The notes under the pieces: model-generated
Database searches by the model: none
Told to the model about the DNA's origin: nothing
What the model saw: the letters and a program-made list of their open reading frames with translations, nothing else
Shown: positions 21,787-33,176 of the stretch, piece by piece
Position numbering within the stretch: position 1 is the stretch's first letter
How the letters are laid out: the number at the start of each line of letters is the position of its first letter
Assembly: GCA_021292165.1 (NCBI GenBank)
Contig: CM037879.1
Coordinates: 43,423,802 to 43,487,801, forward strand
Reading direction: 5' to 3'
DNA length: 64,000 bases
From: Shinisaurus crocodilurus
Taxonomy: Eukaryota; Chordata; Lepidosauria; Squamata; Shinisauridae
Program-made: the position numbers and the translations under genes

Positions 21787-22618
21787 ATGGTTCAAACATA
21801 TCAAACACCTTAAAATTGGTCCACTTTCCCCATTTCTGGACAAAACACACCACTAAACTTTACATTGGAACATAAGCTGGCACAGAACCCAATAAAAGAA
21901 TAAAGAGGTGATCAAACATTTATTGACCTGCTAATAGTAAAACTACAGTAATTAACTGCAGATGGTCAAGGAGCCATAAAGTAAGTCAACACGCTCTAGG
22001 ACATTTCAACATGTAGGGGTTTAGTTATAGTTTGACTGCTTTAGTTAATAAACTGTTTTAATTTTATTATGGAATATATCAATAAGGTATTGTTTTATTA
22101 TGATTAAACTATAGTTTTAGAGCAGCTATTATTTACTTATTTTATAGGGCCAGAGCTGAAACAAATCCCACACCCCAAATTCTCCTCAGCAAATTCTGAA
22201 GGTGAATATTCTCCAAATAGCCTTTGGTTAAGTGGATATATGCTCTTCAGAATCAGCAGCATCTAGCATCCAAAGCGTTTCCAGTAGCTGTAAGAATCTG
22301 GCAATTTCAAACAGGTAAAAATCAGTATTTGACATGATTTGACAGATAGTATGCAGTAGAAATCAGTATCTGACAGCTGACTTACAATAGAATTCGTAAA
22401 TTTTATATTTACCAACCAAGATAGGCAAATGCTGAATCTTAATGTTAAATTTCTGTTCCAGAATTTGAATATCAAATTCCGAGATCAAATTTCAGTACCA
22501 AAACCCAAACTTTGAAATTTAGAAAAATGTTTGTTTTAGCTCTATTTCATACCATACCGTTTCAGGTGCAAAGACAGAAAAGAAAATGTCTAAACATGGC
22601 ATTGTTAGTAAGGGGTTT
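21787..22618. other. No gene seen
   Basis: A/T-rich; repeated 'aaatcagtatttgacag' words at 22318-22380 form a short local duplication. Confidence 0.45.
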
Positions 22619-22746
22619 GGGCCACTAATCCTATGCATGTTTAGACAGAAAAAGTCCAACTCCCAGCATGCCCCAGCCAACTGGCTGGGGGATGCTGGGA
22701 GTTGTAGAACTTCTTTCGCTGTCTAAACATGCATAGGATAGTGCCC
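22619..22746. mobile_element. Palindromic MITE, TTA family
   Basis: GGGCCACTAATCCTATGCAT...GCATAGGATAGTGCCC with two long complementary arms (CAGCATGCCCCAGCCAACTG and inverse). Flanked by TTT on both sides, perhaps a mutated TTA. Confidence 0.78.
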
Positions 22747-22904
22747 TTTCTAATTCTTGTCTCATTTAACATTCCCAATGGCCTTTTAAGAAGCTTGGAC
22801 TGAGAGACTGATTTGGCCATAGCCATCCAATGAGCTTCATGAACAGGAGTTGAAGGCAGATGTACTATGACCAAGTCCAGTCGTGTATTTGTACTACCTC
22901 ATTC

Positions 22905-23175
22905 TTCCAAAGCAGATTAGATCTTGTTCTCTGCTGCTCCAGAGGGCAGGACTAGATCTAATGGGCTTAAGTTAAATGTGGACAGCTTTCAGTTGAACGT
23001 TAGGAGAAAATGAAAAAGCAGTTTGACAAAGGAATCAATTATCTAGAGGGGGCAGGTTTTCTGTCATATTGGTGGATTGTTATCTGTTGGGGTGCTCTAC
23101 TTCTCCATTTTCTGCACTGATCAGGGGATTGGACTAGATAACCTACAAGGCCCCTCCAACTCTGAGATTCTAAGA
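22905..23175 (+). mobile_element. Diverged CR1 3' end
   Basis: Contains ATTGGACTAGATAACCTACA and CCCTCCAACTCTGAGATTCTAAG, a mutated version of the CR1 3' tail (compare 39420-39477). The upstream 200 bases are consistent with the C-terminal ORF2 and 3'UTR region but carry stops. Old insertion. Confidence 0.7.
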
Positions 23176-23509
23176 CACAATCCAGCCAAAGTTAAGCACA
23201 TTTAAATGTGGGTTTATTTTTGTATCTTCTTCTCTGTCTAGGAAAACAGAAAACATGATAAAACCTTGCCTCAGTTAGCTACCATTATCCTATTGCTTCT
23301 TCTTTGTATATTTAAAATCTGCCTCAGAGATCTCAGGATGAATGACATGTTTTGAGTTGCGAAATCAACTTGCGTGGACTCTCTTGGTGATTTTTTGGTG
23401 TGGTGAAACACCTTTCTAAGGGCCCTGACAAATGATCAGATCGAGGGAAAAGGGCTGAATGTGGGCATGTTGTCTTGTTCCCAGTTAGATTAGTTCAAGA
23501 CATCCCCAT

Positions 23510-23886
23510 ATATCCCTCCAAACTCAGAGGATTACAGGCATCCAACTGAGTGCAGGAGGAATGCAGGAGGAGCGCGCTTCCTTCACCCTGCTGATTTCCA
23601 CACACACCCTGCACGTGCTGGTTTTGGCTGTCTATGTCTTTTGCACCTTCTCATGAGGAGAAGGGGCTTAGGTCCCACTGGGATATGTCATATCCTGGCG
23701 GAGCCTCACTCTTCCCCCCCCCCCCAGGGCTGGCTCCAAAGTCACACTTACGAGTTCAGAGCCACAGCCAGTGTGGAAAGAACCACATGAAGTTGGAGGG
23801 AAGGTCCTCCATGATCAGAGTCCCAGCTCCGTCCTCATAACGCATTTAAGGTCAGAGCTCAGATTCAGGCCATAGGATTGTGCCCA
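23510..23886. repeat. Unnamed repeat (copy 2, longer)
   Basis: Contains AACTCAGAGGATTACAGGCA near the start, GGATATGTCATATCCTGG (compare GGATATGTTATATCTTGG at 20044), GTGTGGAAAGAACCACATGA, and ends GGCCATAGGATTGTGCCC. It shares its start with 19110-19260 and its second half with 20040-20305. Confidence 0.65.
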
Positions 23887-25430
23887 AATAATATAATTTT
23901 ATAGTATAATTTTAATATGATATTTATAATAATATGATATAATAATTACAATATGACTGTAATAATTATATAATTACTTTTATTAATGTCGACTATTATT
24001 TATATATGTGGACAAAACATACTGAAACACTCACGATATGGCTTCAACACCTCACATCAAAATGAACTGTGATTTCCTCTCCCATCATAGGAGGATTTTT
24101 TAAAAGATGGATTAGAAATGGGCCATGTAAAAACTGACCAGGGGGAATCAGTCTTTCGTGTTGTGACTGTTACTCTGGGAACTCTGGCTAGCCCCAGAAT
24201 AGCACATTGCAATTTTGGAGTTGGCATCGAGTTGTTGTTGCTGAATGTTCTAAACAGGCAAGTTCCAATACACTGCCAAGTCAACCCTGTACTGACCTTT
24301 GACTCTTTCTCTGAAATATGACCATAAAAATAATGAGTCTCTAAACTGCTTTTGGCAATTATACTGTTCCTGGAATGAAAGGACATTGTCATTAGCATGC
24401 AGCTTATGGACACCAGCTTGCTGGGCTTGGCATGCAGCCAAGCTGGAAAAGGGAGCTGGATTTAAAACTGACACAGGTTCAATGGGATAATTAGGCAGGT
24501 TTTGTTTGAGTTTGTTGATATAAATGTGCAAGAGATTAGCCTTTCCCCTTTCAGCTCTGGGTAATGATCACGGCTAACAGGTGGCAAACTAATGGCAGAA
24601 CATGAAATTAATACTTTGTTTCCTGGTACCTTCCTTTGTTGTTTCTCTGTACAGGATTTCTTCAACATCCTCCAACCAATAGCGAGTATTTTGCCATCCC
24701 TTCCTCACTTCCTTCTTGCTTTCAGCTAATGCTTCCTAAAGTATTTTATCTAGAAAAACAAGTTCAACATGTCATGGTGGCATCGAGTGGGTCAATTGTA
24801 AAAAGAACATAAAAATCCACAACTATCTATGCATACCCACCTTAGTTTGCATGCACATACACATGTACATGTTATGGGCAAAGTTGAAAAGATAAAATGA
24901 GTAACTAAAGACTTGTCAAATCTGATGGATGTTGAGTGAGAGATGAGTCCTTTTGCCAACACTCCCCAACCAGAAAAGCTGGCATGAGTCCACCCTTTTC
25001 TTCACCTGTTGCAATGGTGGCAGATAGCCTTCTAATATCTGTCCAGATCCATCCTGGGCTCTGTCCCTTGGTCATGCATAGGGATGCTTGAGAAACTTGG
25101 TCTTTGTGAATTCCTATACAAAATGGCCTGATCCTCACCACCACCACCCGACTAATGTACAGATTGAATTTTATCTATCCACTGGATTTCACACCTTTCT
25201 GAATGTTAAAATGCAGTTCTTGACTGTTTAAACTGATCAAAATTTGCATTTTAATACATATTCTGAGATAAAATACAGATATTAAATATTAGCCTCTTCC
25301 TCTAGGTCTACCATAGTCCCTCTCAAAATTACAGTCTATTCTTTTTACACAGAGGCATCTAGATGCTATCATTCTTCTTAACCAAGTGTGTGGGTATTTC
25401 CTAGTCATTTAGACACAGAGAATCAAAGAA
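23887..25430. other. No gene seen
   Basis: An AT-only stretch with ATAAT words at 23887-24010, then unique sequence. Frames of up to 118 codons show no domain. Confidence 0.5.
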
Positions 25431-25500
25431 CATTTATTTATTTATTTATTTATTTATTATATTTATACCCCTCCTTTTTTTTCTTCCCTTTTTTTTTGCA
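25431..25500 (-). mobile_element. SINE 3' tail only
   Basis: (TTTA)n followed by 'tatatttatacccctcc' and 'ttttgca' is the reverse complement of the tail of the tRNA-derived SINE at 8.4 and 50.2 kb, strongly 5' truncated. It directly abuts the palindromic element starting at 25507. Confidence 0.65.
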
Positions 25501-25506
25501 GTCAGA

Positions 25507-25878
25507 GGGCAGAATCCTACAGGGTGCTTCTGCCCCCGCAAATTCTCATCTATTGTGCAAGTGGGGTGGCCCCTGCTGCTTGCACAAAAGTGACATAGTG
25601 CTTCCAGGGCAACCCACCCAATTAACAAATGGAAATACTTGTTTCTAGAAGGAGGCAGGTTGGTGGAGTTCACATAAGGGAGCTCTGCCAACCTGCCTCC
25701 TTCCAGAAACAAGTATTTCTGCTCATTGGTGGCTTCCCTAGGAAGTGGTAAAACTCCCTTGTGTAAATGTTGGGTCCTGTTTGTGCAATGGAATTGGTGG
25801 GATTCACCACTTGCGGAAGGGAATCAGTGGGGCAGAAAGAAATCCGTGGGGGCATAAGTGCCCTGTTAGATTCTGCCC
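25507..25878. mobile_element. 372-bp palindromic element, GGGCAGAATC ends
   Basis: Starts GGGCAGAATCCTACAGGGTG and ends GTGCCCTGTTAGATTCTGCCC. The centre has the inverted pair ACTTGTTTCTAGAAGGAGGC / GCCTCCTTCCAGAAACAAGT. Arms of roughly 150 bases with scattered mismatches. No duplication found; the left flank is a SINE tail. Confidence 0.75.
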
Positions 25879-26035
25879 ATTATGGCCCCATGAACTCTCT
25901 CCTGTCTGAACCCCCAATCTTTCATTAATATGTATTTAGAGAGAAAATGCAATTTAAATATTATTTAAATACTATTTTGAGATACTTTTGTTTCCAAATC
26001 ACAGATTAAAGCAAAAACAGAAAATAATGGAATTA

Positions 26036-26770
26036 TGGGTAAAAACATGTGGAAGTCTCACAGACCAGAAATAGACAGATGAATAGACATATTGAAAATA
26101 AAACTGCCAAGATCATACTCCCCTTATACAAATATACGGTGCGACCACACTTAGAATACTGTGTACAGTGCTGGTCACCGCACCTAAAAAAGGATATTGA
26201 TATTGTTGAGTTGGAAAAAGTGCAGAAAAGGGCAACTAAAATGATCAAGGGGTTGGAAGCAACTCCCCTATGAGGAAAGGTAAGCTATGGGATTGTTTAG
26301 CTTAGAAAAAAGGCAAGTAAGGGGAGACATGATAGAGGTGTACAAAATTATGCATGATGTGGAGACAATGGATAGGGAGACGTTTTTCTCCCTGTCTCAT
26401 AATACTAAAACTTGGGGTCGACCCATCCCATGAAGCTGACTGGTGGGAGATTCAGGACAGTGCATTGTTAAACTATGGAATTCACTTCCACAAGAGGTAG
26501 TGATGACCACTAATCTGGATCACTTTAAAAGGGGGTTGGACAAATTCATGGAGGAGAAGGCTGTCAATGGCTACTAGTCCTGATGGCTATATGCTGCCTG
26601 CAGTATCAGAGGCAATATGTAGACCAGTTGCTGAGGAACATGGGTGGGACGGTGCTGTTGTGCTCATGTCCTGCTCATGGGTTTTGCATGGGCAGCTGGT
26701 TGGCCACTGCAAACAGAATGCTGGATTAGATGAACCTTTGGTCTGATCCAGCATGGCTCTTATGTTCTTA
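26036..26770 (+). mobile_element. Older CR1-like relic, lineage ending in TTATGTTCTTA
   Basis: The translated 26049-26273 segment reads LYKYTVRPHLEYCVQCWSPH then a LEKVQKRATKMIKGL-like stretch, the C-terminal region of CR1-type ORF2. It is clearly different from the 35-39 kb element. Downstream frames are broken. The 3' part contains GGACAAATTCATGGAGGAGA and CTGGATTAGATGAACC and ends TCTTATGTTCTTA, a different terminal repeat from ATTCTATG. The same 3' end occurs inverted at 5239-5478. Confidence 0.85.
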
Positions 26771-28134
26771 CAGATTCACCCATCCCTAGCCATGCATTTT
26801 CAATGGGTGAATCTGTAAACAGTCTTGTGTGTGGGATTACAGCCTAAGGATGTAATCCTACACAACAGATTCCTGATGGATGGAGGACACTGATCTTGGA
26901 GCCCTCGGTCCATCCAAAGCCCTGCCATGACAAGAGGCTGCAGAGGCTGGTGTGGGTGGGTGTGGGTGGGGAGAAATCCCCAATCAGATCCCCCCCCAAG
27001 GTCATAGCTCTGCTTTTGGCCAGGGGTGGGGAAAATTCCCCTGGCTGCTGCCTAGGGCCCATGGGATGGCTCTGTAAGTGACCAACCCCATCCTTGCTTA
27101 TTGTGAGAATCTTCACTTTCTCTTTCTTCGCATTTCGTTTCTGCCCTTCCATAGATTCCTATGTCTATGAAGCTATAGGATCAGTTGCAAATAAGTGGCT
27201 TCAGGACTGTGGCACATGTGTGGAATGCAAAATGCAATAAACCAAGGGAAGAATTCTTCACTTTCTGCCTGCAAAGCACTTTTTTTTAGCCTTTGCGAAT
27301 GCAGCATGATTTATTTACTGACAGAGGAGGCCAACATCAGGACCTACAGCTCCTCTCACATCATTGTCTATAGTGTGTGTTAGTACTTCAAATTCCAGAA
27401 TACCATCTTGAGCACTGGGGCTGCTTTACACTGTTCCTGTTTTTGTCTTTGTGATAAGCGCCTTTTTAGAAGACCATTTCCCCTTTCATCCTCATTTAGC
27501 TTTTCTCAGGCATACCAAAAAAGGTCAGATTCTGGTTTTGCATTGATGTAGTCATGCAGAATCTGATTGTGTAAATATTGAAGGCTGAACTATGTCTTGG
27601 CAACCAATATCAATCATATACTGTATGTTGGATTTAAGATTTCTATAAACCTGGAAAAATTGTTTTCGATAGTCTGTTTATTAGTTATATCAAGGAAGAA
27701 AAATCAAGGAAGGTTTTGTTTTTTTTAAATGTGAAATATTATTATCTCATGGATAGGTTGTACAGGTGTAGTGAAGATCAATATTCTTCCACAACTGGTA
27801 TTTTTTATTTTTGAATCTTCCAGTAAATAATTCAGAATGAGGCAGTGTGACAGTATGCTAATGAAATCAGTTAACAGATATAACATCCTAGGGAAACCAG
27901 GAAAATCTTAGAGGACAAAAGCATATAGCAAGTATAAAGATATCCAAAATCTATTGTAAAGGGATTCAGTTAGTAGGTACCTCACATTGGCTTCTGGACA
28001 ATCTGAAGAACTCTGACCTTATTTAGAGTGGGGGTATGGGAGATATAAATACCTGTTTGTGCTTTCTTTTGTGGATAATGAAGAGGAGCAGAGCCAAATA
28101 TATTGAGAACCACCTGACAATTGAAGCATAAATG
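26771..28134. other. No gene seen; small inverted repeat at start
   Basis: CAGATTCACCCAT at 26771 is mirrored by ATGGGTGAATCTG at about 26806. The following sequence from 27.4 to 28.1 kb is A/T-rich and repeat-free by eye. Confidence 0.45.
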
Positions 28135-28347
28135 CTATTTATTTTATTTATTATTACATTTATATCCCACATTTTTTTTCTCTTGCAAGGAACCTAAAGT
28201 GGATCACATGGTTCTCACAACAACCTGGTGAGGTAGATTAGACTGAGAGTCAGTGACTGGTCCATCAGCTTCATGGGTGAGTGGGGGACTAGAACTTGGA
28301 TCTCCTGAGTCCCAGTACAACACTCTTACCACTATGCCGCAATGGCT
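28135..28347 (-). mobile_element. tRNA-derived SINE (Sauria-like), degraded
   Basis: Minus-strand copy of the same SINE: TTTATTATTACATTTATATC at the tail, TCTTGCAAGGAACCTAAAGT, GAGAGTCAGTGACTGG, and the head GATCTCCTGAGTCCCAGTAC with TACCACTATGCCGCAATGGC. A short internal deletion follows 'ggtccat'. Confidence 0.85.
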
Positions 28348-28564
28348 TGTGAACTTGTTTGTGAAGTGGGGCTAAGTCTCTGAAAGCATTTGCCATAATA
28401 GACATCATAAATAAAATCACAATACTGTACACACACACTCAAAGTGATCAGGATCCTTCCCACCAGACTGATGGTGGGTAGATAGCCTGTAGGGGAGGGG
28501 AACAGTCTGACTGGAGCAGACTCTGACGTGGTCTTTGCCTACCAAACCTGTCTCCCTCTCTCTA

Positions 28565-28653
28565 ACAGCACAACCCTATGTCTACTCCGAAGTAAGTCCC
28601 ATTGAGTTCAATCTCATTTGCTCCTTTGTAAATGTATATAGGATTGCAGCCTA
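28565..28653. mobile_element. Short MITE, 'tactcagaagtaag' family
   Basis: CAGCACAACCCTATGTCTAC, CGAAGTAAGTCCCATTGAGT and ATAGGATTGCAGCC, with TAA on both sides. An abundant small palindromic family here; other copies at 40648, 41942 and 54371. Confidence 0.65.
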
Positions 28654-28686
28654 AATCTGTTCGTCTTTAAGTTGCCCCAATTGTCT

Positions 28687-28733
28687 TTGTTGCTCTTGCT
28701 GCAATAGACTAACACAGCTTCCCCTTCGGATGT
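28687..28733 (-). repeat. Short fragment of the 12.5 kb repeat family
   Basis: The reverse complement reads AGCTGTGTTAGTCTATTGCA, matching the head of the repeat at 12507. Only the head is present. Confidence 0.5.
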
Positions 28734-28739
28734 CATCCG

Positions 28740-28860
28740 CACAGTGACTGGATTTGCACCATCATGGAGGGGAAATAAGCCAGGGTACCCTGGGTGGCTT
28801 GTTACCCACAGCAACAAGCCACCCTGACTGGGTTCACACAACATGACAAGCTCCACTGCG
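28740..28860. repeat. Degraded CTGGGTTCAGACAAC-type element
   Basis: GGTGGCTTGTTACCCACAGC, AACAAGCCACCCTGACTGGG and GGTTCACACAACATGACAAG. The inverted pair around AACAAGCCACCCTGAC links it to 10.7 kb. Confidence 0.5.
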
Positions 28861-29576
28861 GAGGGTAATTATGCAAATCCCCCTGGCATGAGACCAGTGC
28901 ATGTGGGATGTGTGTGTGTGTGGACATCAGCCACCGTGGCATATTTCCCCTCAGTGATCATGCAAACTGAGCTAGAGTGTTTCGGGCAGGGCTGGTGTCA
29001 AGGGTAGACATGGGTGAGCACCTGCTGAGGGCCCACATCCCAGCAGGACCCCACTGACAAGAGTCCCACAGACTTACTCCTCCTTTTCGCCATTGCAACC
29101 TCCTTGCTCCCCTGCTTCTTGCTCTCTCCCAGACAGTGGTGGTGGTGAGAAGGAGGAGCAGTAGATACCACTGCCTACTCGCTCACTGTCTCTCTTTCTG
29201 TCAATCACGCAAGTGGTAGCAATGATGAGAAAGTGGATGAGGAGCAAGAGCAGCTGGTGACAATGGTGGTGAGAAGGTAGATTCACTGAGGGAGGGGGGC
29301 ATTGAGGGCAGGACCGGTGCAAGGCAGTTTGGTGCCCTAGGCAAGATCAGATATTTAGCGCCCCCCCCTTCCCACTTGAGAGCGCTGTATTTTTTTTTCA
29401 AGGTGTTTCTGGCACCTCTTTAGCCCTGCGTCCTAGGCAGCTGCCTAGTTGGCCTAATGGTAGCACTGGCCCGGATTGAGGGTGCCTCAAAACCCAAGGA
29501 ACCTCAAAAACCTGATGTCAGTACTGGTTTCTGGGTTCAATTCCAAGTGCAGGATTTAACCTTTAAAGTCCTACAC
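28861..29576. other. No gene seen
   Basis: Unique sequence with GTGGTG and GGAGGA runs. Confidence 0.5.
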
Positions 29577-29712
29577 CAGGGCTCTCCAACCTTGGGTCCC
29601 CAGATGTTGCTGGCCTACAGCTCCCAGCATACCCAGCCAGCATGGCTAATGGCAAGGGATTGTGGGAGCTGTAGTCCAGCAACACCTGGGGACCCAAGGT
29701 TGGAGAGCCCTG
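29577..29712. mobile_element. Palindromic hAT-like MITE
   Basis: CAGGGCTCTCCAACCTTGGG to CCAAGGTTGGAGAGCCCTG, with internal GGCCTACAGCTCCCAGCAT and its inverse. Same interior as the 18982 element but different terminal bases. No clear flanking duplication. Confidence 0.75.
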
Positions 29713-32491
29713 CTTTAGAAGCTGTGTGTGTGTGTTAAAGGAAAAAACTCACCTGGGGAATGGCAATGGAGCTGATGTTATTCTGGCTTTTTGGCTGACT
29801 GTATTTTATTGTTTTAATTGTTCCCTGCCAAGGGGACATATGATTGGTCAATTCTGTAGGACAGAGGTTATAATATGATTAATATAATATAATATAACTA
29901 ATAAAACAGAAGATTTGCAAGGCTAATCCACTCCCATCCTCCAGCTGAGCCAGCTATTCATATATCTTTCTCTACAGATAAGGCTATATGAATATTTCTG
30001 CCCAATTCTGGGACTAGACACTCCATGAATTTCCCTGCTAAGCTGCAGGGCGAGTGCTCTTTTCTGATATTTAACCCCAAAAGTTTAATCTTTCAGTCAG
30101 CATTTATGTGCTATCCAATCTAATTTCACTCAGGGAACAGTTGTTTGCCATCCCGCTTGCAGCTTACTTTTAAATACTTGAGAACTGTTATATCACCGTC
30201 ACCCTCAGACCTGCTGTCCCCTAAGCTAAACATGACCAGTTCTTCAACTGTTCCCTCACAGAACTGCTATCTCTTATCATCGCTGCTCTTGTTGGAATGC
30301 TCAGCAGCTGCTCAAATTGCGGAGGCCAAGGTTTTACACGGTACTCCCCGCTTGCTGGGCCAATGCCAAGAACTGTGTGGAATGATATATTCCTAATACT
30401 TGGACACATGTGCTTCTGATGAAGCCCTCGTAAAGAGCACTTTCTTTATAGTAATAATTTCTGTACCACTCTTCAGTGGACTTTGCAATTCTTACCTCAT
30501 GTAAAGCTGGAAATAAAACCTGTAGGTCATCCCTCCACAACCTGGTGCCTTCCAGATGTGTTGGAGTGCAACTCCCATCATTCCCAGCCAGCACGGCCAC
30601 CGGAATGAGAAAAGAACCCCTCTTCTTCAGGCATTCTTTCAAAGTGTGAAGGGGCGGGAAGCGGACCACTTGTGCTGTCCCCAATTCCTGACCTCCACAC
30701 AGGCATTTGAAAGTTGGGATGGAGCCTACACACACAACACTGTGCATGCATAAGGCCCTCTCTGATCGTGTGGACAGACCCTTCCATGCATACAGCTGTA
30801 AATGCATAGGCTCTGTTACAACTTTCAAGGGAATGCACGGAGGCTGGGAGAGGGGATAGCATATGGAATCCTGCCCTTTCCTCTGAAAGAACTTCTGAAA
30901 AGAACTATAGGGATTTCTGGAAATTGGCTTGACTAAGTCTAAGACTACCTAGAGAAGCAAAGATTGGCACTTGTTCCTACAATCCGAGGACACTGGCCAC
31001 TGTTCACTATCTCACATGGGCCTGTAATGGCAAACTTATAAGCACAGCTATCCCTGAACTCGTTAGGAGCCGAGCCAAGGCTATCATGAAATTTGGGCTT
31101 AGCTCATAAAGAGTCTGGGGCACCATCACTCCCCACCACTACAGATGCCCCACTGCCTTCTGCCAAAATGCACCTGAAGGTGTCAGTATGGGGGCTTCTC
31201 TGTAAGGCCTCCATTCCTCCTTGGCATCTTGAATACAGGAGCATCACAGGAACCAGATAACCTGGGAAGTGTAGTTCTCCAGAGTTCCTGTGTACTTAGT
31301 ATGGATGTCAGATGCTCTAGAAACTATATGTCCCAGAACTACTTGAACAATGAGCCTTGGGTCATGTAGTCAGGGCTGACACTACCATTAGGCAACAAAA
31401 GTCAATTGCCTCCGATTTGGGGTGTCATGAAAGGGCCGCGAATTGTTTGCTATTTAATTTATTTATTCTTAATGTATTTTTACTGCCAGAGAAGGAGAGA
31501 CCCGAGAGAGGTTCTTGTGCGGTTTTCTGCCTCAGGTGCCAAAACAACTCGACTGGCCTTGGGTTCTATGCACCTTGACTTGGGCTGGTGGGGGGAGAGG
31601 TCCCCATTTGTTGCTCTGCCTCAGGTGGCAAGATGTCTTGGGCAAGTCCTGCATGTAGTCTAATGATACTTGATATCCAAACTAAGCACTCAAGTACTGT
31701 ATTTCACAGGTGCCTGGGATTCTGCCATTTCAGTAATGAAGATGCCAGGGAGGAATAGAGGGCTCCCTATTGTTGATACCACTACCACCCCCAGGTACAT
31801 TTTGAGGGGAGGGGAGGGGAGGGAAGAGCAGGGTTCAGGCATTTGCAGGGGTTGGGAAACAAAAGGGTTTGTTCCCATCTTTAAAAACAAAAACACAAAA
31901 CATCTGATATTAGTTGAGCCAATTCTGAGTTACACTATAGGGAGTTTGCCCATCACTACTATGCACATGGAGATCTGGCAGCCATTTCCATGTATGTGTG
32001 TCCACCCACCACACATAAAAGAAGCTGAGTAACATTTTTGAAATTATAAGGCTACGTTGTAAATCCTGACTGGTTTATCTTGCCCCCATTACTGATGCTG
32101 GTGGAGACCAACCATTTACACCCTAACACTTCCCTCAAGACAAATATATCTTGGTGTTAAGCTACAGAGTCTTGGTTTCCCCTAAAGTAACTCATGTAAA
32201 GTTCTGGAGATCTTGGCACTGACTTACTGCCTTTCATCAGGCTCTTGGGTATTTTTATGCAGTACGATATTGTCAAAAGCAAAATAACCAGATAAAGATA
32301 TGAAATAGAGACGGTGAAGAAATGTCTGTATATAACTATTGTGGTTCTGTAATGTGTACTTTGTGCAGCCTCGCTAAAGTTACAATGTTCCTGAGTAGGC
32401 CTGAGACCTTGTTTTGTTTCTGTCAAAGGGCTGTGTAGTAGTTGCTGAATGACATTCTGAAGGGGGAGAGCAAGACAATCGCTTTGAATAT
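29713..32491. other. No gene; one MITE arm
   Basis: A 164-codon minus frame at 30334-30828 overlaps a MITE arm and shows no domain. An ATAAT-rich patch lies at 29870-29900. Confidence 0.5.
30530..30601. repeat. hAT-like MITE left arm
   Basis: CTCCACAACCTGGTGCCTTC, CAGATGTGTTGGAGTGCAAC and CATCATTCCCAGCCAGCACG; right arm absent. Confidence 0.5.
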
Positions 32492-33161
32492 TGTTAGATG
32501 GGGCCTGGATCAAGTAAATTCAATTCTGATTGGCTGGGAATTCTAGCTAGTGGAAAAGAGTGGTTGGGAAATGACAGTTAAGGTATGACAGTTGACAATT
32601 GGGAGTTTAGTCAGGGTTGGTCTGTGGAGAGAGAAGGAAAAGGTCTGCTGGTTGGTGTGTGGTATTTTGAGAAGGACTGAAGAGAAAGTTAGCTATTTTT
32701 CCTCTATGGGATAACCTTAGGTGTCTGGAGAAGATCAGGAGAAGGGAGCAGGTAGCTGTGTTATGCCAAGAGGCTGCCCTAAGATCTTTAAGCAAGCCCA
32801 GATAAAATGTCCAAGCAGCCATTAATACAATGGGAGGAGCTTTGGGAGTCAGAGGAAGACTGGACCCTGAAGCTGGACCTGGTTGTGAAGGTATTTGGCT
32901 GGAGTCAAGGTTTAGGGAATTTGGCCTGAGGTAAAGGAAGTCCTTAGAGGCTTGTAACAGCAACAGTGTCTCTTGAGTCCTAAAGAACTGTCACTAAGCA
33001 GTCTTTCTGAAAACCTCAAAGTAAAGATTAGTAATCCCTCATGTACAAAATATTCCTTTAATAAATTACTTGTTTAATAGTTCATTTGGTCCTAGTGTTG
33101 GTGCCATCTCATGCCTAAGCCTATTCTACCAGCTGCTAGGAGGTTTTAAAATATTCTAACA
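32492..33161 (+). mobile_element. LTR of an endogenous retrovirus or LTR retrotransposon
   Basis: A 670-bp segment bounded by TGTTAGA and TCTAACA (7-bp inverted ends, TG...CA). AATAAA lies at 33060-33065, about 97 bases from the 3' end, fitting an R/U5 arrangement. Four bases after it lies a primer-binding-site-like sequence. These together indicate a 5' LTR. No gag, pol or env reading frame follows and no second LTR was found, so the element is a truncated or heavily degraded provirus. Viral family not assigned. Confidence 0.72.
33060..33065 (+). promoter_or_regulatory. LTR polyadenylation signal
   Basis: AATAAA inside the LTR, at the distance from the 3' end expected for the R region. Confidence 0.6.
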
Positions 33162-33165
33162 GAAT

Positions 33166-33176
33166 TGGTGGCAGCG
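33166..33176 (+). promoter_or_regulatory. tRNA-Leu-like primer-binding site
   Basis: TGGTGGCAGCG is complementary to the 3' end of a tRNA-Leu (…CGCTGCCACCA). The match stops after 11 bases (then AGAAAGGG). It lies 4 bases downstream of the LTR end, where a retroelement minus-strand primer would pair. Confidence 0.6.

Noticed and set aside
30334..30828. Minus-strand frame of 164 codons
   Set aside because: Overlaps a hAT-like MITE arm and has no recognisable motif.
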